Source of the DNA: an uncultured Lachnospiraceae bacterium
Lineage (GTDB): Bacteria > Bacillota > Clostridia > Lachnospirales > Lachnospiraceae
NCBI GenBank assembly: GCA_902773445.1
Contig: CACYEU010000057.1
Coordinates: 1-14,506, forward strand
Length of the DNA stretch: 14,506 nt
Reading direction: 5' to 3'
Below are positions 6,593-13,348 of this stretch, in pieces. A program made the position numbers and the translations under genes. The notes below the pieces were generated by a model, which made no database searches, was not told the DNA's origin, and saw only the letters and a list, made by a program, of their open reading frames with translations. Every line of letters begins with the position of its first letter. Positions within the stretch are counted from its first letter, which is position 1.

Positions 6593-7907
6593 ATGTGGCT
6601 GCGATCAGATCATAACCGTTGGAACCTGTGATCGTCACGCTGATCATATCTCCGCTTTCAAGATCTTTATCACTGTTTACAAATACTAATCCGTCGACAT
6701 CGGGCGCGTCACGATAGGTACGGCCTGCGTATGTCTGCCGGCTGTCAGCCAGGCTGCCCTCGACCATCACGTCAATTGTCGAGCCTGTCAGCGACGCGTT
6801 CTTCTGTTCGACGATATCCTTCTGAACTTCATAGAGTTCTTCAAGACGTGCCTTTTTGACTTCCTCATCGATCTGATCGTCAAATTCAGCAGCAGGTGTT
6901 CCTTCCTCCCTGGAGTAAGTGAAGACACCGAGTCTGTCAAAGCGCATCTCCCTGACGAAATCGACAAGCTCGTGATGCTCGCTTTCGGTCTCGCCCGGAA
7001 AGCCGGTGATCAGCGTCGTTCTTACCGCTATATCAGGCATGCTCTTTCTGAGTTTTTCAACCACGGCTTTTATCTGCGCCTGATCAGTCCGGCGTCCCAT
7101 CCGTTTTAGTATCCTGTCGTTTGCATGCTGGATCGGAAGATCGATGTAATGACAGATTTTCGGATGACGGGCCATGCATTCGATCAGATCATCATCCACT
7201 TCCTCCGGATAACAGTATAACAGCCTGATCCATTGGATTTGCGGGAGCTCACACAGGCGTTCCAGCAGCGGTACAAGCCGCTTTTCTCCGTAAAGGTCGA
7301 CACCGTAAAGAGTTGTTTCCTGGGCGATCAGAATGAGTTCTTTTGCGCCGGCTTCTTCTTTCTTTCTGGCTTCCTCCAGAATATCATCAAACGGAATGCT
7401 CCTGTACGGACCTCTGATCGAAGGGATCACGCAGTAAGTACAATGTTTGTCACATCCTTCCGCGATCTTAAGATAAGCATAGTGACCCGGTGTTGTGATC
7501 GCCGCCGATCCGGTATAGTCTCCGTCTGAACGGTGAGAATTATCTGTCGTTTCCTCCGGAAGCGTCTGTTCGATGATCTCACAGGCCTGCTTGATCGAAT
7601 GTGTATCGATCAGTGCATCGACTTCGGGGATCTCCTTTCTGACTTCATCGCGGAAACGCTCGGCCATACAGCCTGCCATGACGACCGCTTTGATCAGGCC
7701 GTCTTCCTTGGCCCGTACCATGTCAAAGACGGCATCGATGCTTTCTTCTTTTGCCGAATCGATGAAACAGCAGGTGTTGACGATCGCCGCGTCAGCTTCT
7801 TCAAGATCGCCGACGATACGATGTCCGCGCCGCTCAAACAGGTCGATCATGGTCTGCGAATCGACGAGATTCTTATCGCATCCGAGTGAAACAAAGTAGA
7901 TGTTCAT
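6591..7907 (-). CDS. rimO: Ribosomal protein S12 methylthiotransferase (radical SAM)
   Basis: RimO adds a methylthio group to a conserved aspartate of ribosomal protein S12, using two iron-sulfur clusters and S-adenosylmethionine. The 438-residue product has all three regions of the family. The N-terminal UPF0004 domain has cluster cysteines Cys10 (SLGCDKNLVDS), Cys46 (NTCCFI) and Cys80 (AGCMAERF). The radical SAM CxxxCxxC is at Cys152, Cys156 and Cys159 (GCDKHCTYCVIPSIRG). A C-terminal TRAM domain occupies about the last 65 residues. The SLGCDKNLVDS start and the length favour RimO over the tRNA enzymes MiaB and MtaB. The ATG overlaps the rpoZ stop as ATGA and has only a weak GAAGA site, which suggests translational coupling to rpoZ. 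Confidence 0.95.
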   Translation of the reverse strand: MNIYFVSLGCDKNLVDSQTMIDLFERRGHRIVGDLEEADAAIVNTCCFIDSAKEESIDAVFDMVRAKEDGLIKAVVMAGCMAERFRDEVRKEIPEVDALIDTHSIKQACEIIEQTLPEETTDNSHRSDGDYTGSAAITTPGHYAYLKIAEGCDKHCTYCVIPSIRGPYRSIPFDDILEEARKKEEAGAKELILIAQETTLYGVDLYGEKRLVPLLERLCELPQIQWIRLLYCYPEEVDDDLIECMARHPKICHYIDLPIQHANDRILKRMGRRTDQAQIKAVVEKLRKSMPDIAVRTTLITGFPGETESEHHELVDFVREMRFDRLGVFTYSREEGTPAAEFDDQIDEEVKKARLEELYEVQKDIVEQKNASLTGSTIDVMVEGSLADSRQTYAGRTYRDAPDVDGLVFVNSDKDLESGDMISVTITGSNGYDLIAAT

Positions 7908-8146
7908 TCTTCGTTTTTGACGATCTTCATATTGCCTTCCTCGATCTCCTCGACAGCGATCGACAAAGGCTTGTCGCCTTCATGCATCTCAACAGCTGAA
8001 GGATTGCCGTCGACAAGTTCGCGGGCTCTCTTTGCTGTTGCCATAACGATTGCATAACGGCTGTTGACAACCTGATTCTCCTCAGCGTCAGAATCCTTGT
8101 TGATCAGATCCATCAGCTCTGAATATGACGGGTGCATCATTGCCAT
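7904..8146 (-). CDS. rpoZ: DNA-directed RNA polymerase omega subunit
   Basis: Omega is the small RNA polymerase subunit that helps fold and assemble beta-prime. The 80-residue product has the family core SRYAIVMATAKRAREL (residues 29-44) after an N-terminal MHPSYSELMDLI stretch, and the later KPLSIAVEEIEEG segment. Length is normal for a Gram-positive omega. AAAGGGGGG lies about 7 bases before the ATG at 8146 and overlaps the end of gmk. The neighbours, gmk upstream and rimO overlapping downstream by 4 bases, fit the widespread gmk-rpoZ pairing. Confidence 0.93.
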   Translation of the reverse strand: MAMMHPSYSELMDLINKDSDAEENQVVNSRYAIVMATAKRARELVDGNPSAVEMHEGDKPLSIAVEEIEEGNMKIVKNEE

Positions 8147-8148
8147 GC

Positions 8149-8778
8149 CTATTCCCCCCTTTCCTCAAACAATTGTTTCCTGATCGTGCCGATCAGACCG
8201 GCATTGCGCGAAGGTCTCATGCGCGCGGCCTCGATCGCACATCTGATCTGTTCGACGCCGGATTCCGGATCATATGCGATGATCAGCGCATCGTAGTCCC
8301 AGATCAGATCAACCTCCTCGCTGGCGCGTCTGATACGTCCCGCGATCTGTTCATCAGTCTCACTGCCGCGCTGACGCAGGCGGCGTTTCAGTTCTTCGAC
8401 ACTGGGTGTCGTAACAAATAACAGCAGCGCTTCCGGATATTTTTTCTTGATCTGCAAAGCTCCCTGAACTTCGATCTCAAGAATGACATCCTTCCCGGAT
8501 TCGAGCTGTTCTTCAACAAATCTCTTCGGTGTCCCGTAGTAATGGTCGACATAGCAGGCATGTTCAAGCAGCTCATCATTTTCAATCATCTTCTCAAACT
8601 CGTCATTTGAGATAAAGAAATAATGAACGCCTTCCTGCTCACCGGGGCGAGGGTTTCGCGTTGTTGCCGAAATCGAAAGCGCATATTGATCGTCTTCGTC
8701 GATCAGACGTTTGACAAGTGTTCCTTTTCCGGCGCCTGAAAATCCGGAAATAACTGCCAGAATTCCGCGTTGTGCCAT
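8149..8778 (-). CDS. gmk: Guanylate kinase
   Basis: Gmk phosphorylates GMP or dGMP to the diphosphate with ATP and is essential for GTP supply. The 209-residue product has the Walker A loop GFSGAGKGT at residues 12-20. The GMP-binding element TTRNPRPGE is at 39-47, with Arg41 and Arg44. YYGTP is at 80-84, EIEVQGA at 101-107, and an Arg-rich lid (RRLRQRG) at 132-138. The chosen ATG (8778) has GGAGG 5 bases upstream. An in-frame ATG 12 bases earlier (8790) directly follows the yicC stop as TAAATG and would contain this binding site in its own codons, so it is unlikely. Only 2 bases separate the stop from the rpoZ start codon. Confidence 0.95.
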   Translation of the reverse strand: MAQRGILAVISGFSGAGKGTLVKRLIDEDDQYALSISATTRNPRPGEQEGVHYFFISNDEFEKMIENDELLEHACYVDHYYGTPKRFVEEQLESGKDVILEIEVQGALQIKKKYPEALLLFVTTPSVEELKRRLRQRGSETDEQIAGRIRRASEEVDLIWDYDALIIAYDPESGVEQIRCAIEAARMRPSRNAGLIGTIRKQLFEERGE

Positions 8779-8783
8779 ACCTG

Positions 8784-8788
8784 CCTCC
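8784..8788 (-). promoter_or_regulatory. Ribosome binding site that fixes the gmk start
   Basis: GGAGG is 5 bases before ATG 8778-8776. It lies inside the 4-codon extension that the upstream ATG (8790) would add. Confidence 0.7.
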
Positions 8789-8790
8789 AT

Positions 8791-9666
8791 TTATTCGATA
8801 TTCTGAATCTGCTCTCTGATCTTTTCGATGATCGTCTTTAACTCCACAGCATGTGAAGCGGTTTCGGCGTCATTGGTCTTTGAGAGTATCGTGTTGGCCT
8901 CGCGATTCATCTCCTGCGCCAGGAAATCGAGTTTCTTGCCGATCTCACCGGAAAGCTCCATTGTATCGCGTACCTGACCGATATGACTCTGAAGCCGGAC
9001 AAGTTCTTCGTCTGTACAGAGCTTATCAGATATCAACACGACTTCAGCCGCGAGGCGGCCCTCATCGATCATACCGTCCTCGATCAGCGTCTGCAGTTTC
9101 TCACGCAGTTTGTTCTGATACTCTTCGATCACCTGCGGATAGCGCTCACCGATTGCCGTAACATGTTCTGAAAGCTCATCGAGCTTACCGGTCAGATCAT
9201 TCTTGATAAATGCCCCTTCTTCGGCGCGAGCTGCAACAAACTGATCAAGTGCTGTGTTCAGCGCTTCCTCGATCATCGGCCAATAGTCATCCGCATTGAC
9301 CGTAGGCTCCTCCATCGTAAAGACATACGGATAACGGGAAAGCTGATAGGCATTGACCTGATCAGACAGATCGTAAGCGCCTGCAAGCTCACGCAGATGA
9401 GCCAGATAGCAGCCTGCCAGTTCCTGATCATAATGCAGTGTACCGGAGGCACTCTCCTCATCCTGCCATGACAGATAAATATCGACCTTGCCGCGTCCGA
9501 GTCTGTCTTTTATAACGCGTCTGACTTTATTGTCAAGCGCCGCCAGCTGTCCCGGCATATGTGTTCCGATATCGAGATACCGGTGGTTGACACTTTTGAT
9601 ATCAATTTGAAAATGTCGGGAAAGACCGCTTGATTCACCTCTCCCGTATCCGGTCATGCTATGCAT
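8791..9666 (-). CDS. yicC: YicC family endoribonuclease
   Basis: The 291-residue product has the hallmark N-terminus MTGYGRGE (from residue 4) and IKSVNHRYLDI of the YicC N-terminal domain. The C-terminal DUF1732 part includes LISDKLCTDEELVRLQSHI, GKKLDFLAQEMNREANTI and KTNDAETASHAVELK. Length is typical. Members from E. coli and B. subtilis have been described as endoribonucleases taking part in RNA turnover; the cellular targets here are unknown. AGGAG lies about 6 bases before the ATG, within the last codons of the HD gene, and the two genes overlap by 8 bases. It abuts gmk directly; in many Bacillota a short remA (DUF370) gene sits between them and is absent here. Confidence 0.93.
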   Translation of the reverse strand: MHSMTGYGRGESSGLSRHFQIDIKSVNHRYLDIGTHMPGQLAALDNKVRRVIKDRLGRGKVDIYLSWQDEESASGTLHYDQELAGCYLAHLRELAGAYDLSDQVNAYQLSRYPYVFTMEEPTVNADDYWPMIEEALNTALDQFVAARAEEGAFIKNDLTGKLDELSEHVTAIGERYPQVIEEYQNKLREKLQTLIEDGMIDEGRLAAEVVLISDKLCTDEELVRLQSHIGQVRDTMELSGEIGKKLDFLAQEMNREANTILSKTNDAETASHAVELKTIIEKIREQIQNIE

Positions 9667-10267
9667 CGGTTTCTCCTGTCAGTTCTGCAAGTTCAGTCTT
9701 GATCTGATCTTCATATTCGCGTATAGCGTAAATCGTATCCTGCATCAGATCCGCAAGCTCAACACCCATGATCTGCGCTCCTTCCGAGATCGTCTCGCGG
9801 GAGCATCCAGCAGCAAATGATTTGCTCTTGAATTTTTTCTTGAGCGACTTAAGCTCCATATCCTGCACACTCTTCGACGGGCGCATCAGTGCAGCCGCCC
9901 AGACGATACCGGTCAGTTCATCGACAGCAAACAGTGTCTTTTCCATCGGATGTTCAGGCTTGGCATCCGTGCCGGTCATGCCGTAGCCGTGGCATGTAAC
10001 TGCGTGAATCAGTTCGGGTGTTGCACCGCCTTTTTCAAGCAGTTCAACAGCCTTGACACAGTGCTCCTCAGGATACAATTCAAAATCAATATCGTGAAGA
10101 AGACCGACGATCGCCCAGAAGTCAGCTTCATCGGCATAACCTTTGTTGTCGGCAAACCAGCGCATACACTTTTCCACAGTCAATGCATGCCGCAGATGGA
10201 ATTCCTCATGGTTGTATTGTGTCAGCAGTTCAAGAGCTTCATCTCTTGTCAATCCGGTCTCTAACAT
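9659..10267 (-). CDS. HD-domain phosphohydrolase, substrate unknown
   Basis: The 202-residue product has a compact HD metal-binding domain. His27 (LRHALTVEK), His58-Asp59 (GLLHDIDFE) and Asp116 (AVDELTGI) form the H...HD...D set. Extra histidines at about 69 and 93 (TCHGYG) could also bind metal. The C-terminal third is lysine-rich and then helical (FKSKSFAAGCSRETI, EGAQIMGVELADLM). HD proteins of this kind are usually phosphohydrolases acting on nucleotides or related phosphate esters, but nothing here gives the substrate. AAAGGAGG lies 5 bases before the ATG at 10267; another ATG at 10270 is only 2 bases from the site and less likely. The site overlaps the stop codon of the 37-residue gene, and the 3-prime end overlaps yicC by 8 bases, so translation of all three may be linked. 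Confidence 0.87.
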   Translation of the reverse strand: MLETGLTRDEALELLTQYNHEEFHLRHALTVEKCMRWFADNKGYADEADFWAIVGLLHDIDFELYPEEHCVKAVELLEKGGATPELIHAVTCHGYGMTGTDAKPEHPMEKTLFAVDELTGIVWAAALMRPSKSVQDMELKSLKKKFKSKSFAAGCSRETISEGAQIMGVELADLMQDTIYAIREYEDQIKTELAELTGETDA

Positions 10268-10272
10268 CATAA

Positions 10273-10280
10273 CCTCCTTT
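10273..10280 (-). promoter_or_regulatory. Ribosome binding site of the HD gene, overlapping the microprotein stop codon
   Basis: AAAGGAGG shares its first bases with the TAA stop of the preceding 37-residue frame. The spacing favours ATG 10267 (5 bases) over ATG 10270 (2 bases). Confidence 0.65.
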
Positions 10281-10392
10281 AAAACGGCAGTGCCGTTGAG
10301 GGGAGCATTGTCAGTATCATCGCAATCAGCAGAATCAGTGCCAACACACCGAATACGATCCTCTGAGTCTTTTTATTTCTGAAAAAATTCAT
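10279..10392 (-). CDS. 37-residue single-helix membrane microprotein
   Basis: This short frame fills the gap between leuS and the HD gene. Its product begins MNFFRNKKTQR, a basic, probably cytoplasmic tail. A hydrophobic helix of about 18 residues follows (IVFGVLALILLIAMILTM), then the short tail LPSTALPF. GGGAG lies 6 to 7 bases before the ATG and just beyond the leuS stop, and the stop overlaps the next gene's ribosome binding site, so the frame is well placed for translation. Its layout resembles Prli42 and DUF4044-type mini-proteins of Bacillota (basic N-terminus, one helix, MLLS-like stretch). The likeness is too short to assign a family. Prli42 anchors the stressosome in Listeria; I do not claim that role here. 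The codons used look like those of the neighbours. Confidence 0.65.
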   Translation of the reverse strand: MNFFRNKKTQRIVFGVLALILLIAMILTMLPSTALPF

Positions 10393-10401
10393 GTATTCTC
10401 C

Positions 10402-12831
10402 CTACTTTTTGACTACAAAGTTGACGATCTTGCCCGGTACATAGATTTCTTTGATCAGTGTACCGTCAAGTTTTTTGCCGAGAGTTTCCCTGCCTTTTTC
10501 AAGGATCGTTTCTTTATCGGCATCCGCGCCGATCTTGAGCAGTCCTCTTGTCTTGCCGTTGACCTGAAGCGGGATCGTGATCATCGACTCTTCCATCGCC
10601 TTCTCGTCGTAGGCCGGCCAGGACTGCGCAAAGACAGATCCCTTGCCGCCGGTCTTCTCCCAAATCTCTTCAGCAAGATGCGGTGCAAACGGAGCAAGGA
10701 TCACAGCATAGTCTTTCAGTGTCTTGAGATCAACGCCGCCTCGGGACTTCGCGAGGTTCGCGAGTTCATTCGTATACTCCATAAAGCCGGAGATAACAGT
10801 ATTCAGGTTAAATGCCTCAAGTCTTGTCGTAACCGCATAGATCAGCTTGTTGCGGACGCGGATCAGATCTTCATCCTCCTCGACCGGCTCGTTTTCAGTG
10901 CTGTCGATCAACAGATTCCAAGCTTTGCCGAGGAAACGGCGTACACCGTCTATTCCGCGGTCATCCCATTCGGCGTCAAGCTGCGGCGGTCCGACGAACA
11001 ACTCATACATGCGCAGCGCGTCACAGCCGTAATCGCGGACCAGATCATCCGGAGAGACGACATTTCCTTTGGATTTGCTCATCTTGACGCCGTTTTTACC
11101 GGTGATCATGCCCTGGTTGAACAGTTTCAGGAACGGCTCTTCGAAATCGACAACGCCGATATCATAGAGGAACTTCGTATAGAAGCGGGAATACAGCAGG
11201 TGGAGTACGGCATGCTCAACGCCGCCGATATACATGTCGACCGGCAGATACTTGGAAGCCTTTTCCTTTGAAACCAGTTCATCGTTATTGTGATTATCCA
11301 CATAGCGCAGGAAATACCATGAAGATCCGGCCCACTGCGGCATTGTATTGGTCTCGCGCTTTGCAGGCGCGCCGCAGACAGGACAGGTCGTGTTGACCCA
11401 CTCATCGATTCCTGCGAGAGGTGACTCGCCGGTTCCTGTCGGTTCATATGAATCGACATCCGGAAGCCGCAGCGGCAAATCCTTTTCAGGAACAGCAACA
11501 TTACCGCAATTCGGGCAGTGAATGATCGGAATCGGCTCGCCCCAATAGCGCTGGCGTGAGAAGACCCAGTCGCGCAGTTTGAAGTTGACAGTCGCTTTTC
11601 CGATACCCTGCTCCTCGATCATATGCGGAGCCTGCTCCTTCAGATCTTCTGAGCGCATTCCGTTCCAGTCTCCGGAATTGATCATGACGCCGTTTGCGAT
11701 CGTGTAAGCCTCAGTCAGCTCACCGACATTGTCGGGATCTTCCGCGATAACCTGAACGATCGGCAGACCGAATTTTTTCGCGAATTCAAAGTCTCTGTCG
11801 TCATGCGCGGGCACGCACATGATCGCGCCGGTTCCGTAATCGGCAAGGACATAATCCGAAAGCCAGATCGGCACCTTCTCTTTGTTGAGCGGATTGATGC
11901 AATATGATCCGGTGAAGACACCTGTCTTGTCTTTATCCTGAAGGCGGTCAACGTTCGACTTCATCGAAGAGGCTTTGATATAGGCCTCGACAGCGTCTCT
12001 GTTCTCGTCTGTCGCAAGTTTCGATGCCAGATCATGTTCCGGTGAAAGAACCATGAAAGTCGCGCCGTAGAGCGTGTCAGGGCGTGTCGTGTAGACTGTG
12101 ATCGTCTCATCGGACCCATCGACCGGGAAATATACTTCGGCGCCATAGCTCTTGCCGATCCAGTCGGTCTGCATCTTGATGACTTTCTCGGGCCAGTCAA
12201 GTTTCTTGAGGTCATTCAGCAGTCTGTCGGCATACGCAGTGATCTTGAGCATCCACTGGCGAAGGTTCTTTTTGGTCACTTCGGTACCGCATCGCTCGCA
12301 TTTGCCGTCGACAACTTCCTCGTTCGCAAGTCCCGTCTTGCACGACGGACACCAGTTGATCGGGAATTCTTTTTCGTAGGCAAGGCCTGCTTCGAACATC
12401 TTCGCGAAGATCCACTGTGTCCACTTATAGTAATCGGGATCGGTCGTATTGACTTCCATATCCCAGTCGTAGACTGCGGCGATCTGTTTGATCTGCTCTT
12501 TAATGTTCTTAATGTTTTCCTCGGTTGAGATCGCCGGGTGAATACCCATCTTGATCGCGTAGTTTTCCGCCGGAAGTCCGAACGCATCCCATCCCATCGG
12601 GTGAATCACATGATAACCCTGAAGGATCTTATAGCGGCTCCAGACATCTGAGATCACATAGCCGCGCCAGTGACCGACGTGGAGACCGTTGCCGGACGGA
12701 TACGGGAACATATCGAGACAATAGTATTTCGGCTTCTCTTTTCCGTTCTCGTCCGTCTTCGGGTTGACTGTGTTTTCTTCCCAGCGGTCATGCCATTTCT
12801 TTTCGACTGCCGCATGATTATATGCTGCCAT
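10402..12831 (-). CDS. leuS: Leucyl-tRNA synthetase
   Basis: LeuS charges tRNA-Leu with leucine and edits mischarged tRNA. The 809-residue product is full length for the bacterial type. The class I HIGH motif is HVGH at residues 51-54 (MFPYPSGNGLHVGH), and KMSKS is at 583-587. A zinc module has Cys161, Cys164, Cys178 and Cys181 (WCPSC and CERC), and a second Cys cluster lies in the insert before the KMSKS half (HCPNCG and TCPVCG). The editing domain carries TTRPDTLYGATF at 248-259. The C-terminal anticodon-binding region has FAPHLAEEIWE. AAAGGAG lies 8 bases before the ATG. The 88-base leader is too short for a T-box and lacks its conserved TGGNACC, but holds a strong hairpin. It starts the long packed run that ends with eno. 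Confidence 0.98.
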   Translation of the reverse strand: MAAYNHAAVEKKWHDRWEENTVNPKTDENGKEKPKYYCLDMFPYPSGNGLHVGHWRGYVISDVWSRYKILQGYHVIHPMGWDAFGLPAENYAIKMGIHPAISTEENIKNIKEQIKQIAAVYDWDMEVNTTDPDYYKWTQWIFAKMFEAGLAYEKEFPINWCPSCKTGLANEEVVDGKCERCGTEVTKKNLRQWMLKITAYADRLLNDLKKLDWPEKVIKMQTDWIGKSYGAEVYFPVDGSDETITVYTTRPDTLYGATFMVLSPEHDLASKLATDENRDAVEAYIKASSMKSNVDRLQDKDKTGVFTGSYCINPLNKEKVPIWLSDYVLADYGTGAIMCVPAHDDRDFEFAKKFGLPIVQVIAEDPDNVGELTEAYTIANGVMINSGDWNGMRSEDLKEQAPHMIEEQGIGKATVNFKLRDWVFSRQRYWGEPIPIIHCPNCGNVAVPEKDLPLRLPDVDSYEPTGTGESPLAGIDEWVNTTCPVCGAPAKRETNTMPQWAGSSWYFLRYVDNHNNDELVSKEKASKYLPVDMYIGGVEHAVLHLLYSRFYTKFLYDIGVVDFEEPFLKLFNQGMITGKNGVKMSKSKGNVVSPDDLVRDYGCDALRMYELFVGPPQLDAEWDDRGIDGVRRFLGKAWNLLIDSTENEPVEEDEDLIRVRNKLIYAVTTRLEAFNLNTVISGFMEYTNELANLAKSRGGVDLKTLKDYAVILAPFAPHLAEEIWEKTGGKGSVFAQSWPAYDEKAMEESMITIPLQVNGKTRGLLKIGADADKETILEKGRETLGKKLDGTLIKEIYVPGKIVNFVVKK

Positions 12832-12856
12832 TTAACCTGCTCCTTTGACCGTAAAG

Positions 12857-12891
12857 CGAGTAGGAGGAGGATTTTACCCTCTTCCTACTCG
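12857..12891 (-). promoter_or_regulatory. Strong imperfect hairpin in the leuS leader
   Basis: A 14-base arm (12857-12870) pairs with 12878-12891 with a single mismatch around a 7-base loop (12871-12877). On the transcript it reads CGAGTAGGAAGAGG, loop GTAAAAT, then CCTCCTCCTACTCG. It is followed by CTTTACGG, not a real T tract, so it is a poor classical terminator. It may end or attenuate transcription from the EF-G-like/P-loop pair, or it may control leuS. Its CCTCCTCC segment is also nearly complementary to the leuS ribosome binding region. Confidence 0.55.
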
Positions 12892-12919
12892 GCTTATCTG
12901 ACTACAATTCCGTAATTAA

Positions 12920-13342
12920 TCAATCGAGAATCTTGACCTCTTCGCTCTCATACTCAGCCATATCTTCAGGCTTAGCGCTTAAGCTGATATAGAATTCGAT
13001 ATTGTTTATTCTTGATACTCTGTTCAGTCTGTCAAGAAACGGACCGATCTCTTTGATATCGACTTTCATCAGTTTATAAACACCGTCGATAAACACGGCT
13101 TCAATATCATGATTGGATGCGGACATCCCAAGGATAAATGATATCATTTCATCTTCGCTTCGAACTGTCGGGTAGTCATCCATGCATACGACTCTGAGGT
13201 CAAATGAAAAATCGCTTGTATTGTGATGCGATTTCTTGATGAAAACCACATTGCCGTTGTACATGCTGACCGCGCCATTTGCCAGTTCAGTCATCTTCTG
13301 ACTCTTACCGCTGCCCTGGGGTGCCGCTAATATATTTACCAT
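12920..13342 (-). CDS. Small P-loop ATP-binding protein of unknown function
   Basis: The 140-residue product starts with a strand and Walker A loop, MVNILAAPQGSGKSQK, where Gly12-Lys13-Ser14 would hold the phosphates. A strand ending in Asp86 (IEAVFIDGVYK) looks like Walker B, and FYISLSA at about 117-123 resembles a later core strand. The central region and acidic C-terminus have no motif I recognise. Similar small proteins occur in Clostridia and are sometimes labelled twitching motility protein PilT, but it is far too short to be a PilT motor. It follows the EF-G-like gene by 6 bases. Its AGGAGG site (13354-13359) lies within the end of that gene, 11 bases from the ATG, a rather long spacing. 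The pairing suggests a joint role, perhaps nucleotide-dependent, but no function is known. Confidence 0.82.
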   Translation of the reverse strand: MVNILAAPQGSGKSQKMTELANGAVSMYNGNVVFIKKSHHNTSDFSFDLRVVCMDDYPTVRSEDEMISFILGMSASNHDIEAVFIDGVYKLMKVDIKEIGPFLDRLNRVSRINNIEFYISLSAKPEDMAEYESEEVKILD

Positions 13343-13348
13343 GATTGA

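Noticed and set aside
10678..11271. 197-residue open frame on the plus strand
   Set aside because: It is antisense to the C-terminal half of leuS, a full-length and unmistakable gene.
12857..12891. Classical Rho-independent terminator after the P-loop gene
   Set aside because: The stem is strong, but the following bases are CTTTACGG on the minus strand and GCTTATC on the plus strand, with no run of T. It is listed as a leader hairpin of uncertain role.
12832..12919. T-box riboswitch before leuS
   Set aside because: The gap is only 88 bases, and no TGGNACC-type antiterminator element, specifier loop or terminator T tract is present.
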